A DNA stretch of 64,000 nucleotides, from NCBI GenBank assembly GCA_914767935.1, contig OU612045.1:45134080-45198079 (forward strand). Reading direction: 5' to 3'. Position 1 is the first letter of the stretch, and each line of letters starts with the position of its first letter. Positions 31,941 to 43,693 of this stretch are shown in pieces. This DNA comes from Coremacera marginata (Eukaryota > Arthropoda > Insecta > Diptera > Sciomyzidae). The notes under the pieces were generated by a model. That model saw only the letters and a program-made list of their open reading frames with translations. It was not told where the DNA came from and searched no databases. A program made the position numbers and the translations under genes.

Positions 31941-34083
31941 CAGGCCCGTAGCCAGGAGTTACCCAAGGGGGGTTTTCATAAAAAATATATCGATCTTTTT
32001 TGATATCGATGAATCAAAGGAATTTAGTATAAAACTTTAATGAATTTTTAATAAAACTTACTTACTCATTTATTTTTATATGTTTGTATTAAGTCTTGTC
32101 TTTTTTGTTGCCAATTCCGATAATACATCATCCTCTGTGGCTTTGCTATATCTATGTTTGTAGGATGCACAACCATTTAAGCGGTACTCGCCCATAGATT
32201 TTCTAGAAATATATTTCAAATATCAATTGCACTCCTTCACCTATCACCACACTTTCCTAATATTTGCGTCAGCACCCGCTGCTGAATTCTGATTTAATTT
32301 ATTCCTATGGTAGTATTACCAGAGCAAAGTAAAATTCCTATATATTGTGTTATTAAAAATTTTTATCCTTCCTCGTTTTCGGGTGTCATCAAAATCAAGT
32401 TGAACGATGACAAAAGCCAGTTGTGCTTTCTAAATAGGACTTCCATCTTGTAAATTGTTGCACCAAGGAAAGGTATATAAACAATAATTTTGTAAAAATT
32501 TACCACACCATTAGAACGTGACCTACAATGCAAATTCCTTTCAAACAATTACCTACAAGTATTCTAACAATTTACCTACAAGCTGCTATAAAATTCTGTA
32601 TAAAGCAATGTTGAACTATAAGCCACTTCTGAACTACTAGAAAAATTGCCACGATGAGAAGACTAACATTTTCTTATAAGTAAATCCATAACCAACTCCT
32701 AAGCTTTAACAGATCACTTAGCTAAATTTTAAAATTTAAATGGGCTTATCGACAACATTCAAAAAGCTTGAAAATTTTATTTTTAAAAATTTTTGTTGTC
32801 CCAAGAGTTTGAGATCCCGCGTCAGTGCTAAAAAAAACGCAAAACTTACAATAAGCTCCGTTTTTCAATTTGGAGTAATCTAACTAATGCCAACGGTTCA
32901 ACCAAGACTGCTTAAATCGTAGATTACGCGAACCACTGACATTAAAATCAAAAGTGAGGGGGGGGTGAGGTAAATTTTAAATGTTTTGAAAACCTGAAAT
33001 GAAATGAAATTGAAAATATCAATGCTTGCACATTTATGTACTGCCGAAGTCGAGGCAGTTCCGATGTATCAAATGAAATTTCTGTTTCTGGAACAACTTC
33101 TACATAATACACACAAAACGCATGAACTTAGAAATATTAACGTAGAAAGTGAAATATTCTTAATAACACTACTTATACGACCGCTTTTAACATTACTGTC
33201 AGTACTACCACCTCCTGCAACTGCCGTCTCCAAGGACAGTTCTGGGAGCTCACTTTCTAAAGGTTCAGGTTCTAAAGATTCTTGAACGCTTTCTACAATG
33301 CAAACGCAATATTACATTATTATGATTTAGCTAAAATTGTAACCTTGAAATAATTATAATATAGAATGGACACCGCACACATTGATCACTACAACATTCT
33401 GGCAGCGCTGAACTCGGTTGGTACATCAGCAAAGTAGTTCTAATGTCGCTTCGACTTCGGCGTGTCATCTTCTTTTTATAATTACTCGTACATCAGCAAA
33501 GTAGTTCTAATGTCGCTTCGACTTCGGCGGTGTCATCTTCTTTTTATATTTACTCGTATTTAATTTTTAACATTGGATGAAATTATTAAAGAATATCAAG
33601 AAGTCGCCATAATAAGGACTGAAATTAATAAAAGAAAAAAATTCCTTAAAAACAAAGATTTACTCTCCTCCTTTCTGGACTTTTTTAATGGCAATTTCTG
33701 CAGCTAATTAAGTGGAATCGTTTTAGTATTTTAGCACAATAAAATAATCGATAGAATAACACTTAACACAATTGGTTTAAATTTTAGAAAACCACAAATA
33801 AAACAATTGTAAAAGGTAAGTTTTTCCTCACTTTCATTTAATACTTTCCAAAGCAGTGGATTCTTAAAACCCAGGTGATGGACAAGGCTCAATCGAACTT
33901 TATACGAAATCTTAAGCGTGTTGCTGTTTATACTGCTACTGCAGAGAGACGTAGGAGCATTAAGAATGCGCATATAAAAAATGTCATATTAATGATTATA
34001 TTTTATTTTTTTTATACTTTCTGGACCCCAAGGGGGATGGGGGGGTTTAAACACCCAAAACTTCTCCCTTGTCTACGGGCCTG
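31941..34083. mobile_element. hAT-type DNA transposon, non-autonomous
   Basis: The left end CAGGCCCGTAGCCAGG and the inverted right end CAGGCCCGTAGACAAGG are flanked by the perfect 8-bp duplication GGTCAAAG (31933-31940 and 34084-34091). CAG-starting ends and an 8-bp duplication are standard for the hAT superfamily. G-rich runs just inside both ends are also shared. On the minus strand, fragments such as 'SLEPEPLESELPELSLETAVAGGG' (about 33285-33180) and 'LVHHLGFKNPLLWKVLNESEEKL' (about 33880) may be transposase remnants, but no long frame survives. Length is 2,143 bp. Confidence 0.9.
33421..33557 (+). repeat. 67-bp tandem duplication in the hAT element
   Basis: The block 'gtacatcagcaaagtag...ttttataattactc' (33421) is repeated from 33488 with two or three differences. 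Confidence 0.9.
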
Positions 34084-34825
34084 GGTCAAAGTCATAGTGT
34101 CACACGTTACTTTCGTACACATCGAACTTCACATCGTACACCTTCATATCTGTGTAACTACCCTTTAGGAAAATCAACTAATTTAAAAGTAGTTGATAAA
34201 GTAGTTTTTTAATAACCACAACTAGTTGAAATTCTGACTTTTTTTCCATAGAACGAACTAACATATTTTGTATGGTGATGTTCGCTAAATAAGTCAATTG
34301 ACTTTCGTATGAATATATTTTCAACTACTTGTTAAACTACTTAAATTAAAATTATTTTTTTATTTACTTTAAAATAACCAATTGAAAACTATTTAATATT
34401 CCACTTACTGAAGATAAAAATTTTAAACTTCTATACATCAAAGAGATCATTTATTTGACTGTTTTGAAAAATACATAAATCATGCCAAAAAAATCTTGCC
34501 TGGTCGACACAAATAAATTCTGAAATATAAAATCTGAAAGCAAAATGAAAACAAAGTTAAAAGTGATCAGAGTTATTTAATGGAAATTGTAAAATGTCGT
34601 TCTTTGTGGTGTTTTAATTGATTTTAAAATAATTCAAAAGAGATTCATGCCAAGCTTCATTGCCAGTTAATTCAAAAAAGGTCTAGTAATTACATTCAAG
34701 GAGCGCAACAGAAGTACGCTGCGATGGTAGATATAATTTCATTATTCATTTCTTCAGTGGACTATTTCTGCTTCCAACAGGTGATAGTTCCAGAAGCTGG
34801 AGGAACTCTGCGCTTATATGTGAGC

Positions 34826-35900
34826 ATGCCTACCACGGAAGCAGTTTACAAAAACGGGCACGTCACCGCCTGGGTACATGAGCGAAGGTGCCGATCCAAT
34901 TGATCGCACACTGCTCCTAAAGGATCGATAGGTTTCATGAAAATGACAACAAAAACTAAAAATGAGGCTTGATTTGTAATTTTCTTACGATCAATAATAT
35001 GTTGAAATTTAAGTCGGCGCTGCTCCTTTTTGGGAGCTAAGGGGTTAAGAAGTATTTCACGATGTTGATTCATGCTATTGTTTCTAGCAGAAAAACAAAC
35101 ACACATAATACGTATTTAAAGAACTCATTGGATAGGTAATAAAATCACCTTTTTAACAATATATCAACCAACATTATAGGCTTACTCGTTCCCGAGCTGT
35201 GCTCGTGTGAAGATGAAATCAATCAGTTGAAAGTACTAAGTTTTGACTTTGAGAGCGAATTTCTCAGAATCAGTACTTTCAACTGATTGATTTCATCTTC
35301 ACACGAGCACAGCTCGGGAACGAGTAAGCCTATAATGTTGGTTGATATATTGTTAAAAAGGTGATTTTATTTCCAATGAGTTCTTTAAATACGTATTATG
35401 TGTGTTTGTTTTTCTGCTAGAAACAATAGCATGAATCAACATCGTGAAATACTTCTTAACCCCTTAGCTCCCAAAAAGGAGCAGCGCCGACTTAAATTTC
35501 AACATATTATTGATCGCAAGAAAATTACAAATCAAGCCTCATTTTTAGTTTTTGTTGTCATTTTCATGAAACCTATCGATCCTTTAGGAGCAGTGTGATC
35601 GGAATTGTGTGGATACTGCGCCTGTTATTTAACACGAGCCAGCTTTTTGATGCTTCATTTCAAAATATGAGCTAAACAAGCGTGTCAGCGGGATTTTTCA
35701 CGCTTTGCAACCATCAATCATGGTCGATGGACACACCGATATTTTGCTTAGTGCTTCTTTTAAGTGTCAATCGCAATGAAGTGATGGAGCTGACTCGACG
35801 CTACGTAGGGAAAGGCGTGCGTCTTTACTATTGAAGTGATGAAGTGTTTGCTGAATGGTTAAGCAATGCATCAATTTCCGTACAGAGTCCAAATTGTGCA
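34826..35900 (+). pseudogene. Smox: Smad2/3-type (Smox-like) R-Smad pseudogene, split by a foldback
   Basis: Before the foldback, the plus-strand reading ends 'GTSPPGYMSEGADPID', like the activin-Smad linker (PPGYMSEDGDP type). After it, from about 35598, one frame gives 'VDTAPVI*HEPAF*CFIS', 'YELNKRV', 'IFHALQPSIMVDGHTD', then a shift to 'FCLVLLLSVNRNEVMELTRR', 'GKGVRLYY*SDEVFAE' and 'VQSPNC'. These are consecutive blocks of the MH2 domain, which in R-Smads binds the receptor and co-Smad. The ASQPS-, GVRLYY- and VQSPNC-type residues favour the Smad2/3 group over Mad. Three nonsense codons, a small deletion and loss of everything after VQSPNC show it is dead. No intron is seen between linker and MH2 apart from the inserted repeat, so a retrocopy is possible but unproven. 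Confidence 0.75.
34907..35597. repeat. 0.69-kb foldback (palindromic) insertion
   Basis: Left arm 34907-35237 (331 bp) and right arm 35272-35597 (326 bp) are inverted copies that differ chiefly by a 5-bp indel (ttggataggtaataaa versus ttggaaataaa). The loop is 34 bp. The outer ends are CACACTGCTCC / GGAGCAGTGTG, and ATCG flanks both sides (34903-34906 and 35598-35601), a likely 4-bp target duplication. Each arm carries the same short reading frame ('NPLAPKKEQRRLKFQHIIDRK'), unlike any family I recognise. It separates the linker from the MH2 remnant of the Smad pseudogene. Confidence 0.85.
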
Positions 35901-35939
35901 ATGTTTGCTAAACAGTACCAGTTTGTAATTTGAATATCT

Positions 35940-37470
35940 TAAATTATAAAGAATTTTTAATCGTATGACAGGGTGTAGAGGCAGTTTATTAGTTGTAAAG
36001 TGTGTTTACCACGTCTGTCTTGCAGCTCGATGTCGTAAATAAAAAAATATGTCTTTTTGAAACAAAATGTCAGTGAAGCCTAAAGTTAATAATATTTGAT
36101 GAAATAACACGGTTAAATATTTATAAACTTGTAATCTAATAAAAATTTGCAATTAAACATGCCCAAATCAGAGTATTTGCCGCCTTAATATAATTCAAAG
36201 TAGTTTATCAACCACTTGTTTTTAAGTAGTATTTCAATTACTATATATATAATGCAATAAAAACTTTTTAGAATTGATGTGGATGCCACCTTAATATAAT
36301 TCAAAGTAGTTCATATACTGGTTTATTTTACATTAGTTTTTTAATTAGTTGTTTTTAAAAACAAGTTAGTTTGTTCCTATACGGTAAAGGCGAAAGCTTA
36401 TAGATTTTTATATGCGATCGTTAACACTTTGGCTGACCTACACTTCGCTGAAACAAAGTTTATCATTTCTATTATGGTTTCAGATTTATGGCCGTTTACA
36501 ATGGTGTCGCACATTACAGAATTTTCAAAGTGAATTTGGAGGTTGATGTACATTTTTCGAAAAGTCATCGACTTAAGCGAAGATTTTTTTTTTTCTAATA
36601 CATTTTATGCGAGTTGAAGGATTAAAGAAAATAACGAAGCTGTAATTGTAATAAAAATTTAAATTTTTGATGCTTTTACGACCTAAAATATGCAGTGTCA
36701 CACTGTCTATGATATGTAGATAGATCTAATCATTTGATGTTAATAAAATGTATAGGTAATAAAATAAAAATAATAATGCTGATAATGATATGGAAAATGA
36801 TGATGTCACCTTTGCCATAAATCCAGATTAGATTAGTTTTTTCATATAATGAATAAAATATTTACGAAATAAAGTTTTAGGAAAAAACACACTTAATATA
36901 ATCATTTTGAAATAATTGCAAAACTAGATACAGTGGCTCACAGCTTATTTTATGCAGTGCATACTTTTAAATTTAAGGTTCTATAACAACAAAACTACCA
37001 GGAATATAAAAAAAAATGTTTGCATCATTTAAAAGATCAAGAAGTCTGGTATAGCAAAACATAGTCAGTTATTGTGAAAATATTCACTTAAATATCTTAA
37101 AATTAAGAAAACAATTACTGCTTAATTTCATCTTACAACTTATATTATCCATACACTAAATTCACTCTTCGGCAAGTAACTGAAAATCCGATGATCGGTT
37201 GCTTACTTTGAATGAACTCTATTCTATTATTTCGCTATTTAAAATTTGATTTAAGCGTGAATTAGTTCTTCAACACCATAAGAATGAACTGTCGCAGCGG
37301 AAAATTGCTGAAATTGTTAATATACATTATCTATGGCAAACAAAATAGACATGTGCATAGCCTCTGGATTGCTTCTTTATGATGCAAAAGTAAGTTCTAA
37401 AATTTTCAGAAAAAATATTGATATTTAAACGTACCTCTAGCGACCTCTACATTGAAAATTTGCTTTATAT
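35940..37470. other. AT-rich sequence with a local duplication
   Basis: No gene is seen. A direct repeat of about 110-bp spacing, 'ccttaatataattcaaagtagtt' (about 36184 and 36291), precedes 'agttttttaattagttg' sequence that resembles 34185-34260 on the other side of the Smad pseudogene, hinting at a larger repeat enclosing it. Confidence 0.35.
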
Positions 37471-38403
37471 GGAAAAATATTGCTATTTTTCCAAAAAAAA
37501 AAAATCCAATTAAATTTTTTTAAGCACAAATTTCTCCTTGCTGATGTGTCTAGTATTAACTGGATGGAATGCTGGTTCTTTAATACTGTTGATGATAAAT
37601 TGAACTTATTTTTGAGCAAATTATCTCATTTATACGACACTCATGTGCCTCTTCGTTCACCCCGAATTACTAACAATTCTTGTCCATGGTTCACGAATTC
37701 CATCAAGCAAGCACTGAAAAAACGGCATAAGGCTTATACTAAATGGAAACGAAATCCAACCGTGCTTAATTGGGAGCTATATAGAAGGGCTAGAAACGAT
37801 GCTTCATCTGTAGTCAAACGGTCGAAAAAAAATTTCTTTTTCTCGAAGCTAAGTACTTCACAATTAAATTCACAATCAGGTACTTGTACTAGTACACATA
37901 TTATCATTATAACTCTCAAAAAAGGCCAACAATTAATTGTGTAATGGATTTGACACACACAATAACAATGCAATAACAACCTGAATATACACCGAGAAAC
38001 AGCTTATGGTAAATTAAAAAAAAACCTAGTATAATTTATAAGATGGCTTTGGCAGTTTTCAGCCACCCAAGTACTTTATCAAAACGCCTAAGTCTTACAT
38101 GTTGACTGGCCAATTTTTATTGGGTGATAAATTAACCAAGTATTGGTAATTTTTTATACACTACTTTAAAAAAAATGGAATTTCAAAATTATAACTTTTT
38201 TCGGGTTTTGGTTTTTTTTATTTTCCTTTTTTTTAAGTGATTTGCTTCACTGAAATCGGCAACAACACAAATTTTTCTTTTGTCAACACCGTTTTTTCGT
38301 AGAAATGAATGACTTCTCTGCTTTTCTTGCTGATTGACGTATATTATAACAAAAACATTAAATTAAATTAAATATCAAATACAAAAATTTTACCTACGCA
38401 TGC

Positions 38404-38475
38404 CGTTGAGATTCGAACCCACACCATCCCGATACCACTGTGTATGAAGACTCTACGCTACGCATTGAGCCAAAC
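38404..38475 (-). other. tRNA-like Pol III module (A and B boxes)
   Basis: On the minus strand, TGGCTCAATGCGTAG (A-box-like) is followed after about 35 nt by GGGTTCGAATCTC (B-box-like). Spacing is tRNA-like, but the acceptor stem is not complementary enough for a functional tRNA. It is probably a tRNA-derived (SINE-like) promoter carried by the element. Confidence 0.55.
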
Positions 38476-38974
38476 TCCTTCGTTACGCAAAGTGACGAAT
38501 AAGCGAGAAAAAAAAAGAGGGTGAAACTTTGACCGACAATTGTCCTAAATAAGGCATGTGGCATTGATATCGTGCAGAAAGCTGTTCTGATGCATGCTCT
38601 ATAAACGACACCGACAAAATTCGTCGTTGTTTTCGCGGATAAAACAAAAAGCTGGAATTTGAGAGAGGTTCCCTTTCATACATAAACTTCCAAGCAACCG
38701 AAAAATTGTGTTTACGATCCTAAGCTGAAAGAGCTTTAGGTTGTGTTATGCATGTTATGAATGTTTGAACACAAATTATCGATTCAATATTAATTACAAC
38801 TGAAGCTATGCTGCAGCTGTCAACAGAATACTGCGACATACTGCATCTGTGTATCAAATATTTTTTTTGGCACGGTATCGAAGTATGTGCTTTCAAAGCA
38901 ATGTATTAAACAAAAAATTGCTTAGGTGAATCAACGTAGCTGCAGTTATGTCAGCAAACAGCAGTAACTATACA

Positions 38975-39040
38975 GATCAGTTGGTAGAGTGGTGGACTGG
39001 CACCAAAAGTTCCAGTGTTCGATCCCGCAAAGCGGGCAAA
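38975..39040 (+). other. Second tRNA-like module, opposite orientation
   Basis: 'cagttggtagagtggtggac' resembles a tRNA D-arm with A box, and 'gtgttcgatcccgc' resembles the T-arm with B box, about 25 nt apart. A T-rich stretch follows (39046). No canonical anticodon arm was drawn with confidence. Confidence 0.5.
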
Positions 39041-39481
39041 GACATTTTTTTTTCTGTTTTTCTTTTCATTTTGTTCATGAAACGTAATAAAATTTACTGG
39101 TGTGAATATTAACGTGTGTTTTTTATGTTATTTTTTAATTTAAAAGTGGTTTTATTACAAAAAAAAACATTAAATTATCAAATCTATCCTCTCGTGTGTC
39201 TAATGACGCAGCTGTGTTTTTGTTTTTTTTTTTGCAGAAAATAGCTCAAAACTATGCTTAAGCCATCCATGCTACTTGTTTTATAAATTTGTATTTTTGG
39301 ATTTTGGGCTTGGGTGAATAAAATTTTTTTTTTTGGCAAGGTATCGCAGTATGTGCTTTCAAAGTATTGTATTAAACAATAAATTGCTTAGGTGAATAAT
39401 CATAAGTTTATAATTTCCATACAATTCTCTTTACCCAAGCCGACTTAGGTGATTTAGCTATTGTTTTTTTTTCTCCGTGTA

Positions 39482-39586
39482 CTACTGTGGGCAAAAAATA
39501 TCGGGAATTTGTTTATAAATCAAAAATTCTTTATTTATTCTTCAAAAATCATTGCATCGCCCTCAAAGTAGCTCCAATACACTTAC
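39482..39586 (-). pseudogene. mariner-type C-terminal scrap
   Basis: On the minus strand, 'VYWSYFEGDAMIFEE' followed by a stop and then by the terminal-like 'gggcaaaaaatatcgggaa' next to TA resembles the very C-terminus and 3' end of a mariner transposon. It lies between the TA-flanked element and the resumed non-LTR frame, so it is a third layer of nesting. The rest of that element is missing. Confidence 0.5.
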
Positions 39587-42546
39587 GCTGTAAGAAGCTG
39601 TGGAATAACTTAAAGCAAATTGGAATAGGTAACACTCAAGATGGAGGTTGTTGCTTAGATCCTGATATTCTAAATGCATTTTTCGTATCTAGTCCCCTGA
39701 CCGGAGCTCCTAACTCTAACTCGTTCATTAATATTTCCACTTTGCCTCAGAAATTTCAGTTTTCCGCGGCTAATGAGTCTGATATTGTGAGCTGCATCTT
39801 AAAGATAAAATCTAATGCTATCGGCGAAGATGGGATTGATATCAAGTTCGTCAAGCTAATTTTGCCTTATGTCATTAGCCCCCCTCGTCCACATGTATAA
39901 TCACTGTCTCACTAGTTCTAAATTTTCTTCAATCTGGAAAATAGCTACGATAATACCTATCGGCAAAAAGCCAACGACATCTGTACCTTGCGATTTCCGC
40001 CCAATCAATCTTCTGTCGTCACTCTCAAAAGTGCTTGAATCTCTCATATCTGAACAGATCTCTAACCATCTTAATGCAAATAACCTTTTGTTGTCAGGGC
40101 ATAGCTGCTCCTCTGCTGTTGTTAAAATATTAGATGATATCAGAACTTTTTTTGATAAGGGTCATATCACCTTAATTTGCCTCTTAGATTTCTCGAAAGC
40201 CTTTGGCAGTGTAAGCCACCCTATGCTATGTAAAAAGTGCTGTTCAACTCCTAAAAAGCTACTTAGAGGGAAGGACGCAAAGGGTTAAGGTGGGAAATAG
40301 ATACTCGGGTTTTCGATCTATTGTTAGCGGGGTACCCCAAGGATCAGTACTTGGTCCACTCTTGTTTACTATGTTCCTTAACGATATTTTTTCTTTATGT
40401 GAAAATGTAACAATGCATGCATATGCAGATGTCCTGCAGCTCTATCTGTCCCGACCCACATGCCTCATAGAAGATCTATGTGTCAGAATTAACGAAGACC
40501 TGACTGAAATCAGCAGATGGGCTAGTGATAATCAACTGAGGTTAAATCCTCTAAAGTCGTACGTTTTACCTGTAGTGAAATCATGATCTGCCTCCTGTCA
40601 GATAAAAAAAGTCAAGTTTTGGCAGCTATAACTCTTTTATCTGATGTTTTTTTTTTTATTTTTTGCACAAAATAGCTTAAACTATATTTTGTTAATTTCT
40701 TGTTCGGTTTTTGAAAATTTGACCAAAATGACCAAAATGGTTTTTGAAAATGACCAAATTTTTAAACATAATAGCACAATTTTTTTTCTATCTGCATCAG
40801 GTATAGTTTAAGAATATATTTCGATTATATTTCACGGGATTTTTTATAAAATTGGATTTTTGCAACTTTTTTGACACAACAAGAAACAAATTAGATTTTT
40901 TTTCCAAAAGTAAAAAATCATAACTCTGGTAATTTAAGTCCGATTTTTGTATTTGATTACAAGACCTCGGATTTTGCATATTTGCATATTTTTCATCAGA
41001 TTGATACCAAACTTTGTATAGAGACGTTTTATCGTTCAAATGTAACAAATATTAATGCATATCGAAAATATGCAAAATATATGCCTAAATATGCAAAAAA
41101 ATTTGTCACAAATATGCAAAATATATGCAACATATGCAATAAATACGCAAAATTTGCAAAATATATGCAAACGAATTTTATCAAAAAATTGCATTCCAAT
41201 CGTTAACTCATTTTTGTCGAGCGTTGCGTATATGTAACGGCTTACTTTTCTTAACCTGGAGGTCAAACAGTGATAGATTTTTATAATCTCCAAAAAGAAT
41301 ATAAAATTTTAAGAATTTATCCTATCGAGCTGTTATCGCTCAACAATTACGTATACTTACATTTCCAAGCTTGAAAAATTTCGGAATTTTTCATTTTTTT
41401 TATTTTTAATTTTAAATCTCTAAAAATCTAAAAAAATATAAAGTAAAATATAATCCTTATACGTTGGCCTTTTTTATGATATATATTTAACTTTTGTGAA
41501 TTTTTATGAAATTCGGCTGACATACGTGGCTCTCGCGGGTTGACATAACGCTGGTCCTTAACGAAATACGTTTTTGTATATTTTATGTTGTTTTGTGGAA
41601 ATTCTTGATATCAATATTGGTGCAAAATGCTCGACTTGGCTTGTAGAATATCGTACAATATCGATCCATTTGAAAATGAAAATCTCGTGGTGGCAACTCC
41701 ATTTTTACATTTTTATTTTTTATTTTTCTTTTTAATTTTTTTTTTCTAAGTTAGAGCAAACTAAACATTTTTGGAAAGTTTCATCATTCTAGCTCAATGG
41801 GAATATGGGTCAGTCTATTAGAGGTCAAATATTAAAGTGCGAGCAATGCAGAAGAATATATAATATATATAGTAGGGTGGGTCAATTGTTTTTGTTCCCT
41901 AAGAAACTATGGGTCTAAAATCAACACCTAGCTCCCGCCGGGAGATATTAAAATTTGCATTTGAAAAATTTTTGAAAACAGCTTAGTTTTATTAAGGTGG
42001 GACAAGACATTCGCGGCAGAGAAAACAGACCTTTTTTAAAAATTCAGAACTCAGTCAAAAACAAACATTTTTCCAAAATTTTTTTTATTATTGTAGAGAA
42101 TTGAACAAAATACAAGAAAAAAAATTTAAAAAAATATATTTGTCACTCCAACATGGTTTTATAGAGCTCCAAACTGGCGGCAGAGAAAAAAACGGGGCCT
42201 CGTGGTTGCAGCGCTGGGAGTTGCAAAAATTGTCCGATCTGGAAAAAAATTACTTTTTTAAATCTTAACAAAATTGGTTATCATATGACACGAGCTTTTT
42301 TTAAAAAATTTTTTTTCAATTTTTGGTGATGTTCCAAATTTGAAAGTGTTTTTTTCGAAAAAAATATTGACTTTAAAAATTCATAAAATATCCACAAAAA
42401 AATTTAAAAAAAAAAAAGCTAAAAAAATACAAAAAAAAAAAAAATTTCGTCAAAAAATGAACCCGCTAGTGCCGCAACCAATACGAAAAACATGGTTTCG
42501 AGATAAACGCGTTCAAAGTTTGTGAACAAAGAAAAAAAGGTTACCT

Positions 42547-42759
42547 TCAATCTGCCATGCCTGCTTCGTACTGTATGCCTTCGTTATCTCGTGTTGTACT
42601 GTTTCTTATAGTTTTTTGCAATCGTTTAGCAATTCGGGCTTCTTTTGAAGCTTCAAATGCCTTCACTCTGGCGCATTTCAAACGATTTGCATCATTTCCT
42701 TTGGAAAAATTCATTGCTGTAGCTCCTATGGTGATACCAAGGAGTAGAAACATTTGCAA
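42547..42759 (-). pseudogene. Possible transposase C-terminal fragment
   Basis: The 70-residue minus-strand frame (LLLGITIGATAMNF, a Lys/Arg/Ala-rich helix, ending EGIQYEAGMAD) has the shape of the C-terminal tail of some insect DNA-transposon proteins: a short 'LGI.IG' motif, a charged helix and a 'Y.AG.AD' end. It lies in the middle of the AGACCTCGG-ended element. Identification is by resemblance only and the family cannot be named. Confidence 0.3.
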
Positions 42760-43435
42760 ATAACTATACTATAAGGTACGAAATAACAACCACCAAAAGT
42801 CAGGTAGCAAGTAAAACAAGTATATACCAGCTGCCGTACGTAGGCAAAAATTAAAAATGCGCTCTCACTAATCCGGCTGTAACTTTTGAACCCGTAGGAA
42901 TTTTACCATGAAAGTTTTTTTTTAGAATCTTAAGAATATTTACTAAATATTAAAAATATTTAAAAAAAGATTTCAAAAAACTGCCAATGTCATATCCCCC
43001 CTTAAGAAATGCTTTAACTTTAAAAGTATGATAGCTACGTAAGACTCAAGATCAGTTTTGAAAACTACTTAAAGGAATAAGAATTGATAAAACTCAAAAA
43101 ATATTTTTATTTTTACAAAAATTATTAGTTCTTGTTCCATTTTCTCGAAATTTTATCTAGAAAAAAATTTATTTTTATTACGTCGTTTTATACTCTCAAA
43201 TGTTCTCTAAAATCTTCTCATAGAAAGTTTTTACCTCCGATCAACAGATCATCTGATTTTAGAGTTTTAAGTTATGCTCAAAATACCTATGTAAGGCAAA
43301 ATAGCTCACTTGATATGTAAACAAATGGAAGCAAGATTCGACAGAATGAGAGTGAAATTAAGATACTATAATTACCGTTATAAATACAAAATTTTTTTTA
43401 TTTTCGTAAGATAAGACTCAATTCGAAATTTATAT

Positions 43436-43693
43436 AACTATGAATTTAAATAAATCACATACGAGTAGGTACAGAGCAATTACAAAATGATCTTGACAAT
43501 TCGTGAATACGCAGACATGATTTTTGGAATGGATACTGCAATGAAACCTCTTCCATGCCGGAGTTGGTGTACCAAAGATGATATCCTAATCGACGAACAC
43601 CTTGCAGACGGGCATTTGGAAATGCGTTTGCGCGATTGTGCAATACAGGGTCTGCATTGTAATTGCTCTGTATCTGATTTATTTAAATTGATA
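43436..43693 (+). mobile_element. Small inverted-repeat element with a DUF4817-like helix-turn-helix remnant
   Basis: About 33 bp at the left (aatttaaataaatca...acagagcaattaca) recurs inverted at the right (tgtaattgctctgt...tgatttatttaaatt), with a 10-bp insertion in the left copy. Between them two overlapping frames read 'LTIREYADMIFGMDTA' and then 'YPNRRTPCRRAFGNAFARL', the pattern of the N-terminal helix-turn-helix (DUF4817-like) of several insect transposon proteins, broken by a frameshift and a stop. Length is about 258 bp. Confidence 0.5.

Larger units (their letters stand above)
37990..39479. mobile_element. TA-flanked non-autonomous element, 1,490 bp, with two tRNA-like modules
   Basis: The ends are CACCGAGAAA and, inverted, CACGGAGAAA, flanked by TA on both sides (37988-37989 and 39480-39481). 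The interior has no transposase. It contains a minus-strand tRNA-like module (38404-38475), a plus-strand tRNA-like module (38975-39040) and a direct repeat of about 65 bp ('gtatcg.agtatgtgctttcaaag', about 38875 and 39340). An inverted, truncated copy of the family lies at 16010-16830. It splits non-LTR element 3. The superfamily is uncertain; the TA duplication would fit Tc1/mariner. Confidence 0.65.
37530..40586 (+). pseudogene. Non-LTR retrotransposon 3, ORF2 remnant, interrupted
   Basis: The left part (37530-37870) reads 'VPLRSPRITNNSCPWFTNSIKQALKKRHKAYTKWKR', the linker between endonuclease and RT of LINE ORF2. The frame resumes at about 39586: 'KKLWNNLKQIGIG', 'SDIVSCILKIKSNAIGEDGIDIKF', 'IIPIGKKPTTSVPCDFRPINLLSSLSKVLE', 'LICLLDFSKAFGSV', 'VSGVPQGSVLGPLLFTMFLNDI' and 'HAYADVLQLYLS', ending 'SRWASDNQLRLNPLK' near 40555. 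The catalytic YADD box reads YADV (Val codon about 40431), so the polymerase is dead. ORF1, most of the endonuclease and the 3' end are missing. About 1.7 kb of other elements sits between the two parts. Confidence 0.85.

Noticed and set aside
34846..35598. A conserved host protein encoded twice (MCVCFSARNNSMNQHREILL...)
   Set aside because: The two copies are simply the two arms of one foldback insertion; the frame has no recognisable domain.
38404..39040. Two functional tRNA genes
   Set aside because: Only A- and B-box-like stretches are conserved; acceptor and anticodon stems do not pair.
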